Assembly (NCBI RefSeq): GCF_947488025.1
Contig: NZ_CANKYS010000003.1
Span: 186,001-250,000, forward strand
DNA: 64,000 bases
Direction: 5' to 3'
Source: an uncultured Nocardioides sp.
GTDB lineage: Bacteria; Actinomycetota; Actinomycetes; Propionibacteriales; Nocardioidaceae
The notes under the pieces are model-generated. The model was not told where the DNA came from. It ran no database searches and saw only the letters and a list, made by a program, of their open reading frames with translations. The position numbers and the translations under genes are program-made. Within the stretch, counting starts at the first letter, position 1, and the number at the start of each line of letters is the position of its first letter. This document shows positions 53,111-62,005 of the stretch, one piece after another.

Positions 53111-54232
53111 GTGGACCTCCCCGTGATGCCTCCGGTGCAGCCGATGCTCGCCAAGAGCGTGAGCGGCGTCCCCGACCCCGCGAAGCATGGTGGCCTGAGC
53201 TTCGAGCCGAAGTGGGACGGCTTCCGCTGCCTGGTCTTCAAGGACGGCGACGAGGTCGAGCTCGCGAGCCGCAACACCAAGCCGCTCACCCGCTACTTCC
53301 CGGAGGTCGTGGAGGCCTGCCGCCGTCAGTTGCCCGAGCGCATCGTGCTCGACGGGGAGATCTTCGTCGGCCTGCAGGGGCCTGATGGCTGGCGGCTCGA
53401 GTTCGAGACCCTGCAGGAGCGCATCCACCCGGCCGCGAGCCGCGTCGACAGGCTCGCCGCCGAGACGCCCGCGGGGTTCGTCGCCTTCGACCTGCTCGCG
53501 CTGGGCGACGAGTCGTTCATGGACCGTCCCCTCTCCGAGCGCCGCGCCGCCCTCGTGGAGGCGCTGGGCCACCTCGACGGCTCAGGTCCGTGCTTCCTGA
53601 CGCGCACCACCGAGGACCCCGCAGAGGCCGAGCGCTGGTTCGAGGAGTTCGAGGGCGCGGGGCTCGACGGCGTGGTCGCCAAGCCGCTCGGGTCGTCGTA
53701 CGAGCCCAACAAGCGCACCATGCTCAAGATCAAGCACGAGCGCACCGCCGACGTCGTCCTCGCCGGCTACCGCGAGCACAAGACGTCCACGCCCGAGGCG
53801 CCGCTCGTCGGCTCGCTGCTCCTCGGGCTGTACGACGACGACGGCGAGCTGCAGCACATCGGCGTCTCGGCCAGCTTCACCGCCGCGCGCCGCGCCGAGC
53901 TGTGGCACGAGCTGCAGCCGCTGGTCTGCGACATCACCGACCACCCGTGGGGCCGGTGGAACGAGTTCCTCACCGCCAACCCGGACCGCGTCCCCGGCAC
54001 CCAGAGCCGCTGGAGCGCCGGCAAGGACCTCGGCTTCACCGCGCTGCGCCCCGAGCGGGTGCTGGAGGTGAAGTACGACCACATGGAGGGTCGTAGGTTC
54101 CGGCACACCGCCCACTTCAAGCGGTGGCGCCCCGACCGCGACCCGGAGAGCTGCGGCTATTCCCAGCTCGACGAGCCCGCGGGCTACGACCTCACTAGAA
54201 TCCTCAGTACCGACCCCGGAGGCGAGTCATGA
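53111..54232 (+). CDS. ATP-dependent DNA ligase (LigC/LigD ligase domain)
   Basis: 373 residues. FEPKWDGFR places the adenylated lysine at Lys34; LDGEIF, FVAFDLLAL, DGVVAKPLGSSYEPNKRTMLKIKHERTADVVLAGYR are ligase motifs III to V, and the OB domain follows. No polymerase or nuclease domain is fused. It seals double-strand breaks in bacterial NHEJ or acts as a back-up ligase. GTG 53111 is 6 bases after TACCGT (53099-53104), predicting a leaderless start. A separate LigD-type polymerase gene lies at 58826. Confidence 0.92.
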   Translation: MDLPVMPPVQPMLAKSVSGVPDPAKHGGLSFEPKWDGFRCLVFKDGDEVELASRNTKPLTRYFPEVVEACRRQLPERIVLDGEIFVGLQGPDGWRLEFETLQERIHPAASRVDRLAAETPAGFVAFDLLALGDESFMDRPLSERRAALVEALGHLDGSGPCFLTRTTEDPAEAERWFEEFEGAGLDGVVAKPLGSSYEPNKRTMLKIKHERTADVVLAGYREHKTSTPEAPLVGSLLLGLYDDDGELQHIGVSASFTAARRAELWHELQPLVCDITDHPWGRWNEFLTANPDRVPGTQSRWSAGKDLGFTALRPERVLEVKYDHMEGRRFRHTAHFKRWRPDRDPESCGYSQLDEPAGYDLTRILSTDPGGES

Positions 54233-54825
54233 GCACCCCCAGCCCTGAGAACATCCCCAGCAACGACGACTCGATCCACGACGGGCAGGGCACCTACGAC
54301 GTGGTGCTCCTCGTCGAGCAGGCCCTCACGCCCGCAGACGCCAAGCAGGTCCGCTCGCTCCACACCGAGATCGAGGACCCCGTCGTCTACCACGTCCTGC
54401 TGCCGCTCGAGGACGCCGCGGCCCGCATCGAGGCCTCGCTCGGCACGCTCGGCGCCGGCGATCTGATGGCCGCCCCGGCGCTGGCGATGAACGACGTCGA
54501 CATCGAGGCGCTGCGCCGCGAGTGCGAGGAGCACTCCTCCTCCGACCTGCACAAGACCCTGCTCGCCATGCACGACGCCGGTGGCACCGCCCAGGGCAAG
54601 GTCACGTCCGAGCCGCCGGTCGACGCGCTGGCCGCGCTGGTCGCGGCGGTCGACGCCCGCGAGGCCATCATCCTGACCCGCTCCCACGTGGTGGCGGAGT
54701 TCTTCCACGTCGACTGGACCTCCCGCGCCCGCCGCAAGCTCGGCGTGCCGGTGCTCCACCTCATCGAGCACGAGAACTTCGACGAGCAGGCCTCCGGCTC
54801 CGGCGAGGGCGTCAGCGGCCTCTGA
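54229..54825 (+). CDS. Conserved-looking hypothetical protein after DNA ligase
   Basis: 198 residues, soluble, alpha/beta. TYDVVLLVEQALTPADAKQVRSLHTEI begins it and REAIILTRSHVVAEFFHVDWTSRARRKLGVPVLHLIEHENF ends it, a shape somewhat like universal-stress or Rossmann-type domains. I cannot assign a function. It overlaps the ligase stop (ATGA), has GGAGG upstream, and a possible own promoter TAGAAT at 54196-54201. Its end overlaps the convergent sulfotransferase gene by 14 bases. Confidence 0.75.
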   Translation: MSTPSPENIPSNDDSIHDGQGTYDVVLLVEQALTPADAKQVRSLHTEIEDPVVYHVLLPLEDAAARIEASLGTLGAGDLMAAPALAMNDVDIEALRRECEEHSSSDLHKTLLAMHDAGGTAQGKVTSEPPVDALAALVAAVDAREAIILTRSHVVAEFFHVDWTSRARRKLGVPVLHLIEHENFDEQASGSGEGVSGL

Positions 54826-55882
54826 CGCGGCGTACGACGGCCCGGCGGATGATCGCGGCCGCCTCCCGGCCGCCGACGGCGGGCGCGGGCGCGCTGCGTG
54901 CCTGCTCGAGGTCGCGGCGCAGCTGCTGCACGGTCGCCCGCTGGGCGTCGCGCGCCTGCCGGGCGGCGAGGGTGGACTCGGCCTTGGTGTGGTCGAAGGT
55001 GAGCGCGACGGCATCGGCGTAGCGCGTGCGGTAGTCCTCGTGGATCTCGTCGAGCCGCGCGAGCGTGTCGTGGTCGTGCGGGGTCGTGGTGAGCACGCCG
55101 AGCAGCTGCCAGACCTCCTCGGCCATGTCGCGCAGCCAGTCGGGCGTGCGGACGTCGTCCCAGGTGAGCTGCGACTTCCGCATCGACGGCTCGATGAAGT
55201 CGTCGACCGCGTGGTGCTCGGTGGACCCGAGGTCCGTGTTGAGCTCGAGCTCGAGCTGCTGCTGCACGGGCACCAGCGCCGAGCGCCAGTCCGCCAGCAG
55301 GTCGACGTACCTCACGAAGGAGCGCTTCGACCCGCGCCCGGCCTGCTCGGTGAGCAGCGCGGCGTGCACCCAGCCGGCGACGTTGGAGGTCTCCTTGGTG
55401 AGGCGGAGGTCCTCGGACTGGCTGGAGAGGTAGGCGATGTCGCGGGAGCCGACCACCTCGGCGGGGTGGCGCAGCGCGGTCAGCCAGCGCAGGTCGGCGC
55501 CGAGCTCGGCGCTGACCACCTCCCAGACCTGGGCGAACCAGAACGCGTGCGGGTCCTTGACGACGATCTGCGAGGCATCGAGCTGGCCTGCGAGCCACTC
55601 GTGGAGCTCCGCCGTCGGCGCGCCCGTCTCGACGTGGCGCGCGACGATGTCGACGGCCGCGGGACGGCTGTCGATGTTGAAGAGCGCGAGCTCCTTGAGG
55701 TGCCGCTTGTGGAAGTCGATGACCCACTGCGGCTCGTAGAACCCGCGCGGGTTGGTCTCCGAGGCCTCGACCTCGGGCTGCGGCACGTGGAGGCCGAGCC
55801 GCTTCAGCGTGCCGGCGAGGGAGCTGGTGCCGCTGCGACCGGACCCGGAGACCAGGACCAGCGGGGTGGACGAGGTCGGCAT
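54812..55882 (-). CDS. Sulfotransferase-family protein
   Basis: 356 residues. VLVSGSGRSGTSSLAGTLKRLGL (9-31) is the PAPS 5'-phosphosulfate loop; ALRHPAEVVGSRDIAYL matches the 3'-phosphate-binding region. The C-terminus is a coiled-coil-like, Arg-rich helix (about 300-356). It likely sulfates a glycan or lipid; the neighbouring divergent GT4-Stealth gene supports a cell-surface polysaccharide. ATG 55882 lies 7 bases after TAGGGT (55895-55890), predicting a leaderless mRNA. Confidence 0.82.
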   Translation of the reverse strand: MPTSSTPLVLVSGSGRSGTSSLAGTLKRLGLHVPQPEVEASETNPRGFYEPQWVIDFHKRHLKELALFNIDSRPAAVDIVARHVETGAPTAELHEWLAGQLDASQIVVKDPHAFWFAQVWEVVSAELGADLRWLTALRHPAEVVGSRDIAYLSSQSEDLRLTKETSNVAGWVHAALLTEQAGRGSKRSFVRYVDLLADWRSALVPVQQQLELELNTDLGSTEHHAVDDFIEPSMRKSQLTWDDVRTPDWLRDMAEEVWQLLGVLTTTPHDHDTLARLDEIHEDYRTRYADAVALTFDHTKAESTLAARQARDAQRATVQQLRRDLEQARSAPAPAVGGREAAAIIRRAVVRRVRGR

Positions 55883-55957
55883 GCGGGTCACCCTAGCGGC
55901 CGGTGCCGCTCCCCCTAGGATCGTGGCGACCCGCTCCCGGACAGGACTGAGGACCAC

Positions 55958-58714
55958 GTGGCACTGACCGACAGGCTCGGCGGGAAGGTGCGCTCCGCGA
56001 TGCGCCGGACGCGTGGCGACGGTCCGCTGGACGTCGTCTACGTCCTCTTCAACGCCGACGGCATGGGTGGCACCGCCCGGTCCGGCATCGAGCAGGCCAA
56101 CGCGCTGGTCGGGCTCGGCGAGGGGCACCGCGTGCGCATCCTCAGCGTCACGCGCAGCGGCGACGCGACCCACTACCCGCTGGCCGGTGGCGTCGACGTC
56201 ACCTACCTCGTCGACGTACGCCCGGAGCGTCCCGTCGCGATCGCCGGGGACCACCCGGCCGAGCTGGGGCAGCGGGAGTCGACGATCGTGCCGCGCAGCT
56301 GGGACGCGCTCTACAACGGCCTCACCGACGCGACGATGCGCGAGGCGCTCGGCAGCATCGATGCCGACGTGCTCGTCACCACCACTCCCGAGCTGCTGGC
56401 CGCCGTCGCCCAGCTCGCACCGGCCGACGTCGCGCTGCTGCACCAGGAGCACCGCGCGTCCTCCAGCCGGGTCAACGACCTCGGCGCGCTGCTGCAGTTC
56501 GCGCCGCGCGCCGACGTCGTGGTGTCGCTGACCGAGTCGATGTCGCGCTGGCTGGCGGGGCGTCTCGGCGGCGCGGCGCCCGAGCTCCAGGTGATCCCCA
56601 ACCCGCTCCCCTCCCGCCCGCAGGACCGTTCCTCGCTCGACCAGCGGACGTTCGTGACGGCCGGGCGGCTCGCGCCGGAGAAGCAGTTCGAGCACGTCGT
56701 CGACGCCTTCTGGCGCATCCACGAGCAGGTCCCGGGCTGGACGCTCACGATCTGGGGCGACGGGCCGCGCGCCGACAACCTCGCCGCGCAGGTGCGCAAG
56801 CTCGGTCTCGAGGACCGCGTGCACCTGCCCGGCTCGACCGACGACCTGGCCGCCGAGTGGGCCCGCACCAGCGTCGCCGTCCTCGCCTCCCGCGGCGAGG
56901 GCTACCCGCTCGTGCTGCAGGAGGCGATGTCGGCGGGCGTGCCGCCGGTGTCGTACGACTGCCCGTCCGGCCCGCGCGAGATGATCACCCACGACGTCGA
57001 CGGGCTCCTCGTGCCCCCGGGGTCCAAGGCGGCGCTGGCCGCGGCGATGCTCCGGATCGCGACCGACGACGACCTGCGGGCACGTCTGGGCGCCGCCGCG
57101 CTCGAGCGCTCGCACCGCTGGGACGGCGAGGTGCTGGCCCGCCAGTGGGTCGAGACCTTCCGCACCGCCGTCGCCCGCCGCGCCGACCCGCTCGCCCCGC
57201 GCCGGGTGCTGCACGGCCTGCGGCCGGGGCCGCTCGGCGACCTGCCCGAGACCACGGGAGCCGCGGGCGTCACCCCCGCCCAGGCGCGTACGACGTCGCT
57301 GCGGGCGCTGACCTCCGCGGCCGCCGCGACCGGCGACGGCTGGTTCGTGCTGCCGGCCCGCGGGCTCGACCCGCACCCGGTGGTCGTCGTCCCGTCCTCA
57401 CGGCGCGACGCCTTCCTGTCCGCGCTGGCCGCCGGCTCCGTGCCCGACTGGCTGTCGGTGCGGGAGCCGGCCGAGCGAGGCTGGCCCGAGCGCCGCGGCA
57501 CGGTCACGGTGATGACGTCCGAGCTGGCTCGCACCCGGACCGCCACGCTCCTCCTCGAGCCGTGGCCGATGCGCGGCGGCCACGACGGCGTGCTCGGCGA
57601 GGGCGTCGAGGTCGGCGTGCAGTTCTGGGAGGAGTCGCCCGACGGCGACCTGCTCGCACCCGGTCCCAACCGCTGGGGCGACCGCGTGCCGGCCGGAACG
57701 CCTCGCACGACGATCCGCGTCGAGGACGTCGAGGTCCCGACCCTCGAGGTCATGGCGCTGCCGACGATCGACGACGTCCGCTTCGACGTCGACGTCGTCT
57801 ACACCTGGGTCGACGGCGACGACGAGGCGTGGCTCGCCGCCCGCGACGAGCGGATCCGCGAGCTCGGCGGCACCCCGAGCGACCGCGCCGGCGGTGCGTC
57901 TCGCTACCGCAGCCGCGACGAGCTGCGCTACTCGATGCGCAGCATCCACCTCTTCGCGCCGTGGGTGCGGCGCATCCACCTCGTGACCGCCGGACAGGTG
58001 CCGTCGTGGCTCGACACGACGCACGACCGCGTCAGGGTGGTCGACCACCGCGAGATCCTTCCCGGGTCGGCGCTGCCGACCTTCAGCTCGCACGCGATCG
58101 AGACCCGGCTCCACGCCGTGCCCGACCTCGCCGACCACTTCGTCTACGTCAACGACGACGTCTTCCTCGGCCGCCCGCGACGCCCCGAGCACTTCTTCGC
58201 CCCCGGTGGGCAGTACGCCGCCTTCGTCGCCGACCACCGCGCCGTCGGGCTGCCGGGCACCGACGACCGGCCCTACCTGACCGCCGCGCAGAACAACCGC
58301 CGCGTGCTCGCCGAGGCCTTCGGGGTGACGCTGACCCACACGATGATGCACAGCCCGCACCCGCAGCGGCGTACGACGCTGGAGGAGATCGCGGCCCGCT
58401 TCCCCGAGGAGGTCGAGCGCACCACCCACGCGCCGTTCCGCTCCGAGACCGACCTGTCGATGCTGTCGTCGTTCGCGCAGAGCTACGGGCTCGTCACCGG
58501 CCAGGCGTTCCGCGCCGACGCCCACCACGGCTACGTCGACCTCGGCCACCAGCAGCTGCCCGTGCAGCTCAAGCAGATGCTCAGGCGCGACCGCGACTTC
58601 TTCTGCATCGCCGACAACCTCCTCGCCGCCTTCGACGAGGAGCGCGCCGACGCGCTGCTCCACGACTTCCTCGAGCAGTACTTCCCGGTCCCGGCCCCCT
58701 GGGAACTCGGATGA
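55958..58714 (+). CDS. GT4 glycosyltransferase fused to Stealth phosphotransferase
   Basis: 918 residues. Residues about 20-400 are a GT4 glycosyltransferase (LFNADGMGGTARSGIEQANAL, FVTAGRLAPEKQFEHVVDAF, ASRGEGYPLVLQEAMSAGVPPVSYDCPSGPREMI, TagE-like). A poorly recognisable middle follows. From Asp612 there are the four Stealth regions: DVVYTWVDGDD, RSRDELRYSMRSIHLFAPWVRRIHLVTAGQVPSWLD, PTFSSHAIETRLHAVPDLADHFVYVNDDVFLG, and FFCIADNL...FLEQYFPVPAPWE. Stealth enzymes transfer sugar-1-phosphate in capsule or wall polymers. The one protein may therefore both add a sugar and make a phosphodiester link. TAGGAT at 55916-55921 and GAGGA support GTG 55958. Confidence 0.9.
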   Translation: MALTDRLGGKVRSAMRRTRGDGPLDVVYVLFNADGMGGTARSGIEQANALVGLGEGHRVRILSVTRSGDATHYPLAGGVDVTYLVDVRPERPVAIAGDHPAELGQRESTIVPRSWDALYNGLTDATMREALGSIDADVLVTTTPELLAAVAQLAPADVALLHQEHRASSSRVNDLGALLQFAPRADVVVSLTESMSRWLAGRLGGAAPELQVIPNPLPSRPQDRSSLDQRTFVTAGRLAPEKQFEHVVDAFWRIHEQVPGWTLTIWGDGPRADNLAAQVRKLGLEDRVHLPGSTDDLAAEWARTSVAVLASRGEGYPLVLQEAMSAGVPPVSYDCPSGPREMITHDVDGLLVPPGSKAALAAAMLRIATDDDLRARLGAAALERSHRWDGEVLARQWVETFRTAVARRADPLAPRRVLHGLRPGPLGDLPETTGAAGVTPAQARTTSLRALTSAAAATGDGWFVLPARGLDPHPVVVVPSSRRDAFLSALAAGSVPDWLSVREPAERGWPERRGTVTVMTSELARTRTATLLLEPWPMRGGHDGVLGEGVEVGVQFWEESPDGDLLAPGPNRWGDRVPAGTPRTTIRVEDVEVPTLEVMALPTIDDVRFDVDVVYTWVDGDDEAWLAARDERIRELGGTPSDRAGGASRYRSRDELRYSMRSIHLFAPWVRRIHLVTAGQVPSWLDTTHDRVRVVDHREILPGSALPTFSSHAIETRLHAVPDLADHFVYVNDDVFLGRPRRPEHFFAPGGQYAAFVADHRAVGLPGTDDRPYLTAAQNNRRVLAEAFGVTLTHTMMHSPHPQRRTTLEEIAARFPEEVERTTHAPFRSETDLSMLSSFAQSYGLVTGQAFRADAHHGYVDLGHQQLPVQLKQMLRRDRDFFCIADNLLAAFDEERADALLHDFLEQYFPVPAPWELG

Positions 58715-58826
58715 GCGGTGCGTGAGACACGTTCTCGGTCCCCGGAACCTGCGTCATCCACCGCTGCCCGTGCGAGCGGTGCGTGAGACACGGTCTGGGC
58801 CGTCAGAACCTGCGTCACACACCGCT
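58713..58826. repeat. Two 53-base hairpin repeats filling a convergent gap
   Basis: Units at 58713-58765 and 58774-58826, 61 bases apart. Both begin GAGCGGTGCGTGAGACACG and end with a CGCT-rich arm; 19 leading bases and most of the last 20 are identical while the centre differs. Each unit is an imperfect inverted repeat (GCGGTGCGTGA against TCAyrCACCGC). The first overlaps the stop of the Stealth gene, and the second touches the stop codon of the convergent polymerase gene. A bidirectional terminator or a small mobile repeat is likely. Confidence 0.8.
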
Positions 58827-59911
58827 CAGGTGCCGTCGATCCGGTTGCCGTCGGCGTCCCAGTGCTCGGCCACCTTCTTCGACGGCTGCACGCGAGGCGG
58901 CTCGCCGGGCATCTTGGGGTGGTCGGGCGGGTAGTTGAGCTCGACCGGGTGCTCCTCCCACAGGTCGAGCAGCGGCTGGAGCGAGTGGTGGACGTCGTCG
59001 ATGGTGGCCCAGGGGTCGCCGTCGACGGCGAGCCGCGACGGCACCGAGAACAGGTTGAGGTCCGCCGGCGAGGTGAGCGAGGCCAGCTCGTCCCACCCGA
59101 GCGGCGTCGACACGGGCGCGCCCGGGAGCGGTCGCAGCGAGTAGGCCGAGGCGATCGTGCGGTCGCGGGTGTTCTGGTTGAAGTCGACGAAGATCCGCTC
59201 CCCGCGCTCCTCCTTCCACCACGCCGTCGTGACCCCGTCGTCGCGCTTCTCCAGCTCGCGGCCGAAGGCGATCGCGGCGTGGCGCACCTCGCCGAAGTCC
59301 CAGCGCGGCTCGATCCGGACGTAGACATGGATCCCGCGGTTGCCCGACGTCTTGGCGAACCCGGTCATCCCGAGGTCGGCGAGCAGCTCGCGTGCGACCC
59401 CGGCCACCCGTACGGCGTCGGCGAACGTCGTGCCCGGCTGCGGGTCGAGGTCGATGCGCAGCTCGTCGGGGTGGTCCACGTCCGTGCGGCGCACCGGCCA
59501 CGGGTGGAAGGTCAGCGCACCCATCTGCGCGCACCACACGGGCACCGCGATCTCGGTCGGGCAGATCTCCTCGGCCGTGCGACCGGACGGGAAGGTGATC
59601 TCGACGGACTCGAGGTAGTCGGGGGCGCCCTTGGGGACCCGCTTCTGGTAGAACGCGTCGGCGTTGCGGTCCTGCGGCCCGGTCGCGAGCTTCATGCCTT
59701 CGCGGACGCCGGAGGTCCAGCGCTCGAGCGCCGTCGGCCGGTCGCGCAGGGCGCGCATCAGGCCGTCCTCGACGCTGGTGACGTACTCCGCCACCATCAG
59801 CTTCGTCACCGCGGGCGTGCGGTCGGTCGCCTCGTAGATCACGCGGTCGGGCGAGGAGATCCTGACCTCGCGCTCCCCCGCCCGGACGTACGCCTCCGAC
59901 GCCTTCGCCAT
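58826..59911 (-). CDS. LigD-type NHEJ polymerase (primase-like) domain protein
   Basis: 361 residues, standalone polymerase domain of LigD (archaeo-eukaryotic primase fold). RIDLDPQPGTTFADAVRVAGVARELLADLGM carries the metal-binding DxD, TSGNRGIHVYVRI the conserved SGxxGxH-type motif, and DFNQNTRDRTIASAYSLRPLPGAPVSTPLGWDEL the C-terminal signature. It fills ends before ligation. The ligase domain is encoded separately at 53111. TAGGGT at 59923-59918, 6 bases before ATG 59911, predicts leaderless expression. Ku is not in the window. Confidence 0.92.
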   Translation of the reverse strand: MAKASEAYVRAGEREVRISSPDRVIYEATDRTPAVTKLMVAEYVTSVEDGLMRALRDRPTALERWTSGVREGMKLATGPQDRNADAFYQKRVPKGAPDYLESVEITFPSGRTAEEICPTEIAVPVWCAQMGALTFHPWPVRRTDVDHPDELRIDLDPQPGTTFADAVRVAGVARELLADLGMTGFAKTSGNRGIHVYVRIEPRWDFGEVRHAAIAFGRELEKRDDGVTTAWWKEERGERIFVDFNQNTRDRTIASAYSLRPLPGAPVSTPLGWDELASLTSPADLNLFSVPSRLAVDGDPWATIDDVHHSLQPLLDLWEEHPVELNYPPDHPKMPGEPPRVQPSKKVAEHWDADGNRIDGT

Positions 59912-59962
59912 GTCACGACCCTAGCCGGGGTGGCCGCTGGAGCGCCTCCGTAAACTGGCGGC

Positions 59963-60361
59963 ATGGCCTACGACGTGCAGAAGACCGATGAGCAGTGGCG
60001 CGAGGAGCTCACCCCCGAGGAGTACGCCGTGCTCCGCCAGGCCGGCACCGAGCGAGCGTTCACCGGTGAGTACACCGACACCGAGACCCAGGGCACCTAC
60101 TCCTGCAAGGCCTGCGGGTCGGAGCTGTTCACCAGCGACACGAAGTTCCACTCCGGCTGCGGCTGGCCGAGCTTCTACCAGCCGATGACCGACACGGTGG
60201 AGTACATCGAGGACACCTCCCACGGCATGAAGCGCGTGGAGGTCCGCTGCGCGAAGTGCGGCTCGCACCTCGGCCACGTCTTCCCCGACGGCTTCGGCAC
60301 GCCCACCGGCGACCGCTACTGCATCAACTCGATCAGCATCACGCTCAACGAGAAGCAGTAG
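59963..60361 (+). CDS. msrB: Peptide-methionine (R)-S-oxide reductase
   Basis: 132 residues. Zinc cysteines are C48-C51 and C96-C99, SGCGWPSFY binds substrate, and Cys120 in RYCINS is the catalytic residue. It reduces methionine-R-sulfoxide in proteins. TAAACT (59951-59956) lies 6 bases before the ATG, another leaderless arrangement. Its stop abuts the end of the convergent lipoprotein gene. Confidence 0.97.
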   Translation: MAYDVQKTDEQWREELTPEEYAVLRQAGTERAFTGEYTDTETQGTYSCKACGSELFTSDTKFHSGCGWPSFYQPMTDTVEYIEDTSHGMKRVEVRCAKCGSHLGHVFPDGFGTPTGDRYCINSISITLNEKQ

Positions 60362-61216
60362 TCAGCCCTTGACCGGGACCAGAGCCGAGCTGACCCGCAC
60401 CAGCCCGTCGCCGTACGTCGCGTCGGCCCACTCCTGCACCGTGCCGTCGTCGTAGACGACCTGTGCGTCGAGCGAGTCGGGCGAGAGCGAGCCGCTGGTC
60501 AGCAGCTGCTCGCCGAGCGCGGCCTGCAGCTCCTGGCTGACCGCGTTGAGGTCGGCGTCGGTGCGCTCGACGGTGGTCACACAGAGCATCCCGCCCCAGG
60601 TCTCGCGCAGCTTCTCCTCAGCACCCCGGGGGTCCTCGGTCACGGCGACGTTGATGGTGTTGCCGGTGAGCCACGCGGAGGCGTACGACGGCAGCGCGGA
60701 GGCCGCGGCCAGCGTGGCGTCCAGGTCCTCCGGCGTCGCCTTCGCCGTGTCGGTCGTGGTCGGCTCCTCGCACGCGGCCGCGAGCGGCTGCACCTCGGGC
60801 TCGGCCATCGTGTCGTAGAGCGCGGCAGGGATGGAGTCGGTGACGGTGAACGTGGAGCCGTCGTAGGTGCCGGTCAGGGCGTAGGAGCCCCAGCGCACGC
60901 CCGAGGCCTCCTCGGAGCCCACGTCGCCCCAGTCGAAGTCGGCGAGCCCCGGGCCACCGCACTGGGGCGGGTAGGACTCGGCGACGCCGGCCAGGCACAT
61001 CTCCGGGCCGTCGCCGTCGTCGAGCACCATCACCAGGCCGCTGGTGCGCACCTCCCCGTCGGGCACGGGCGTCGGAGCCTCCCCCGCCTCCCCCGACGAC
61101 GCGTCGGCGGCCGCGTCCGACCCGGACGGGTCGACGGCCTTCATCTCCGCCTCGGTGGAGCAGGCGGTGGCGACGCCCAGGACGGTCAGCACGGCAGCAG
61201 CGGCGAGGATCCTCAT
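60362..61216 (-). CDS. Putative lipoprotein, unknown function
   Basis: 284 residues. The signal MRILAAAAVLTVLGVATAC has a lipobox (VATAC, lipid-modified Cys19). A Ser/Ala/Asp/Pro linker follows, then a folded domain with paired cysteines (EMCLAG...PPQCGG, LAAACEEP, GMLCVTT). No family recognised. It lies between msrB and hemQ; there is no sign of coupling to either. Confidence 0.75.
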   Translation of the reverse strand: MRILAAAAVLTVLGVATACSTEAEMKAVDPSGSDAAADASSGEAGEAPTPVPDGEVRTSGLVMVLDDGDGPEMCLAGVAESYPPQCGGPGLADFDWGDVGSEEASGVRWGSYALTGTYDGSTFTVTDSIPAALYDTMAEPEVQPLAAACEEPTTTDTAKATPEDLDATLAAASALPSYASAWLTGNTINVAVTEDPRGAEEKLRETWGGMLCVTTVERTDADLNAVSQELQAALGEQLLTSGSLSPDSLDAQVVYDDGTVQEWADATYGDGLVRVSSALVPVKG

Positions 61217-61269
61217 GATGCTCCGACGCTACTGCGGTCCGAGCCGTTCCCGCGTCAGCACCAGCCGCG

Positions 61270-62001
61270 TCAGGGCAGGCGGTCGAGCAGCTCCTTCGGC
61301 GTGACGCGGGCGCCGGTGTAGAACGGCACCTCCTCGCGCACGTGGCGGCGGGCGTCGGAGGCACGGAGGTCGCGCATCAGGTCCACGATGCGGTGCAGCT
61401 CGTCGGCCTCGAAGGCCAGCAGCCACTCGTAGTCGCCGAGCGCGAAGGAGGCGACGGTGTTGGCGCGCACGTCGGCGTACCCGCGGGCCTGCTGGCCGTG
61501 CTGGGCGAGCATCCGGCGGCGCTCGGCGTCGTCGAGGAGGTACCACTCGTAGGACCGGACGAACGGGTAGACGCACACGTGGGCCCGGGGCTCCTCGTCG
61601 GCGAGGAACGCCGGGATGTGCGACTTGTTGAACTCCGCCGGACGGTGCAGCGCCATCTGCGACCAGACCGGGTCGAGGCGACGACCGAAGGCGGTGCGCC
61701 GGAACGCGTTGTAGGCGCCCTGCAGCTGCTGGGAGTCGGCGGCGTGCCACCACACCATGACGTCGGCGTCCGCACGCAGGCCGCTGACGTCGTAGATGCC
61801 GCGCACGACGACGTCCTGCTCGGCGAGCACCTCGAGGAGCGCCTCGAGGTCGGTCGCCTCTGCGGCGCGGTCGGCGTCGTCGCCCAGGACGTCGCGGAGC
61901 CGGAAGACCGACCACATCGTGTAGCGGATGGTGTCGTTGAGCTCCCGGGTGCGGGCGGCGTTGGTCTGCGTCTCGGCAGAGGTCGGGGTGGACTCGCTCA
62001 T
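61270..62001 (-). CDS. hemQ: Coproheme decarboxylase (chlorite dismutase-like)
   Basis: 243 residues. [32 protein letters not shown] and [24 protein letters not shown] (catalytic-tyrosine region) are typical of actinobacterial Hem[20 protein letters not shown] is the haem-side strand. It converts coproheme to haem b, the last step of the coproporphyrin-dependent pathway. It lies 4 bases after hemY, in one operon. Confidence 0.95.
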   Translation of the reverse strand: MSESTPTSAETQTNAARTRELNDTIRYTMWSVFRLRDVLGDDADRAAEATDLEALLEVLAEQDVVVRGIYDVSGLRADADVMVWWHAADSQQLQGAYNAFRRTAFGRRLDPVWSQMALHRPAEFNKSHIPAFLADEEPRAHVCVYPFVRSYEWYLLDDAERRRMLAQHGQQARGYADVRANTVASFALGDYEWLLAFEADELHRIVDLMRDLRASDARRHVREEVPFYTGARVTPKELLDRLP

Positions 62002-62005
62002 GGGG

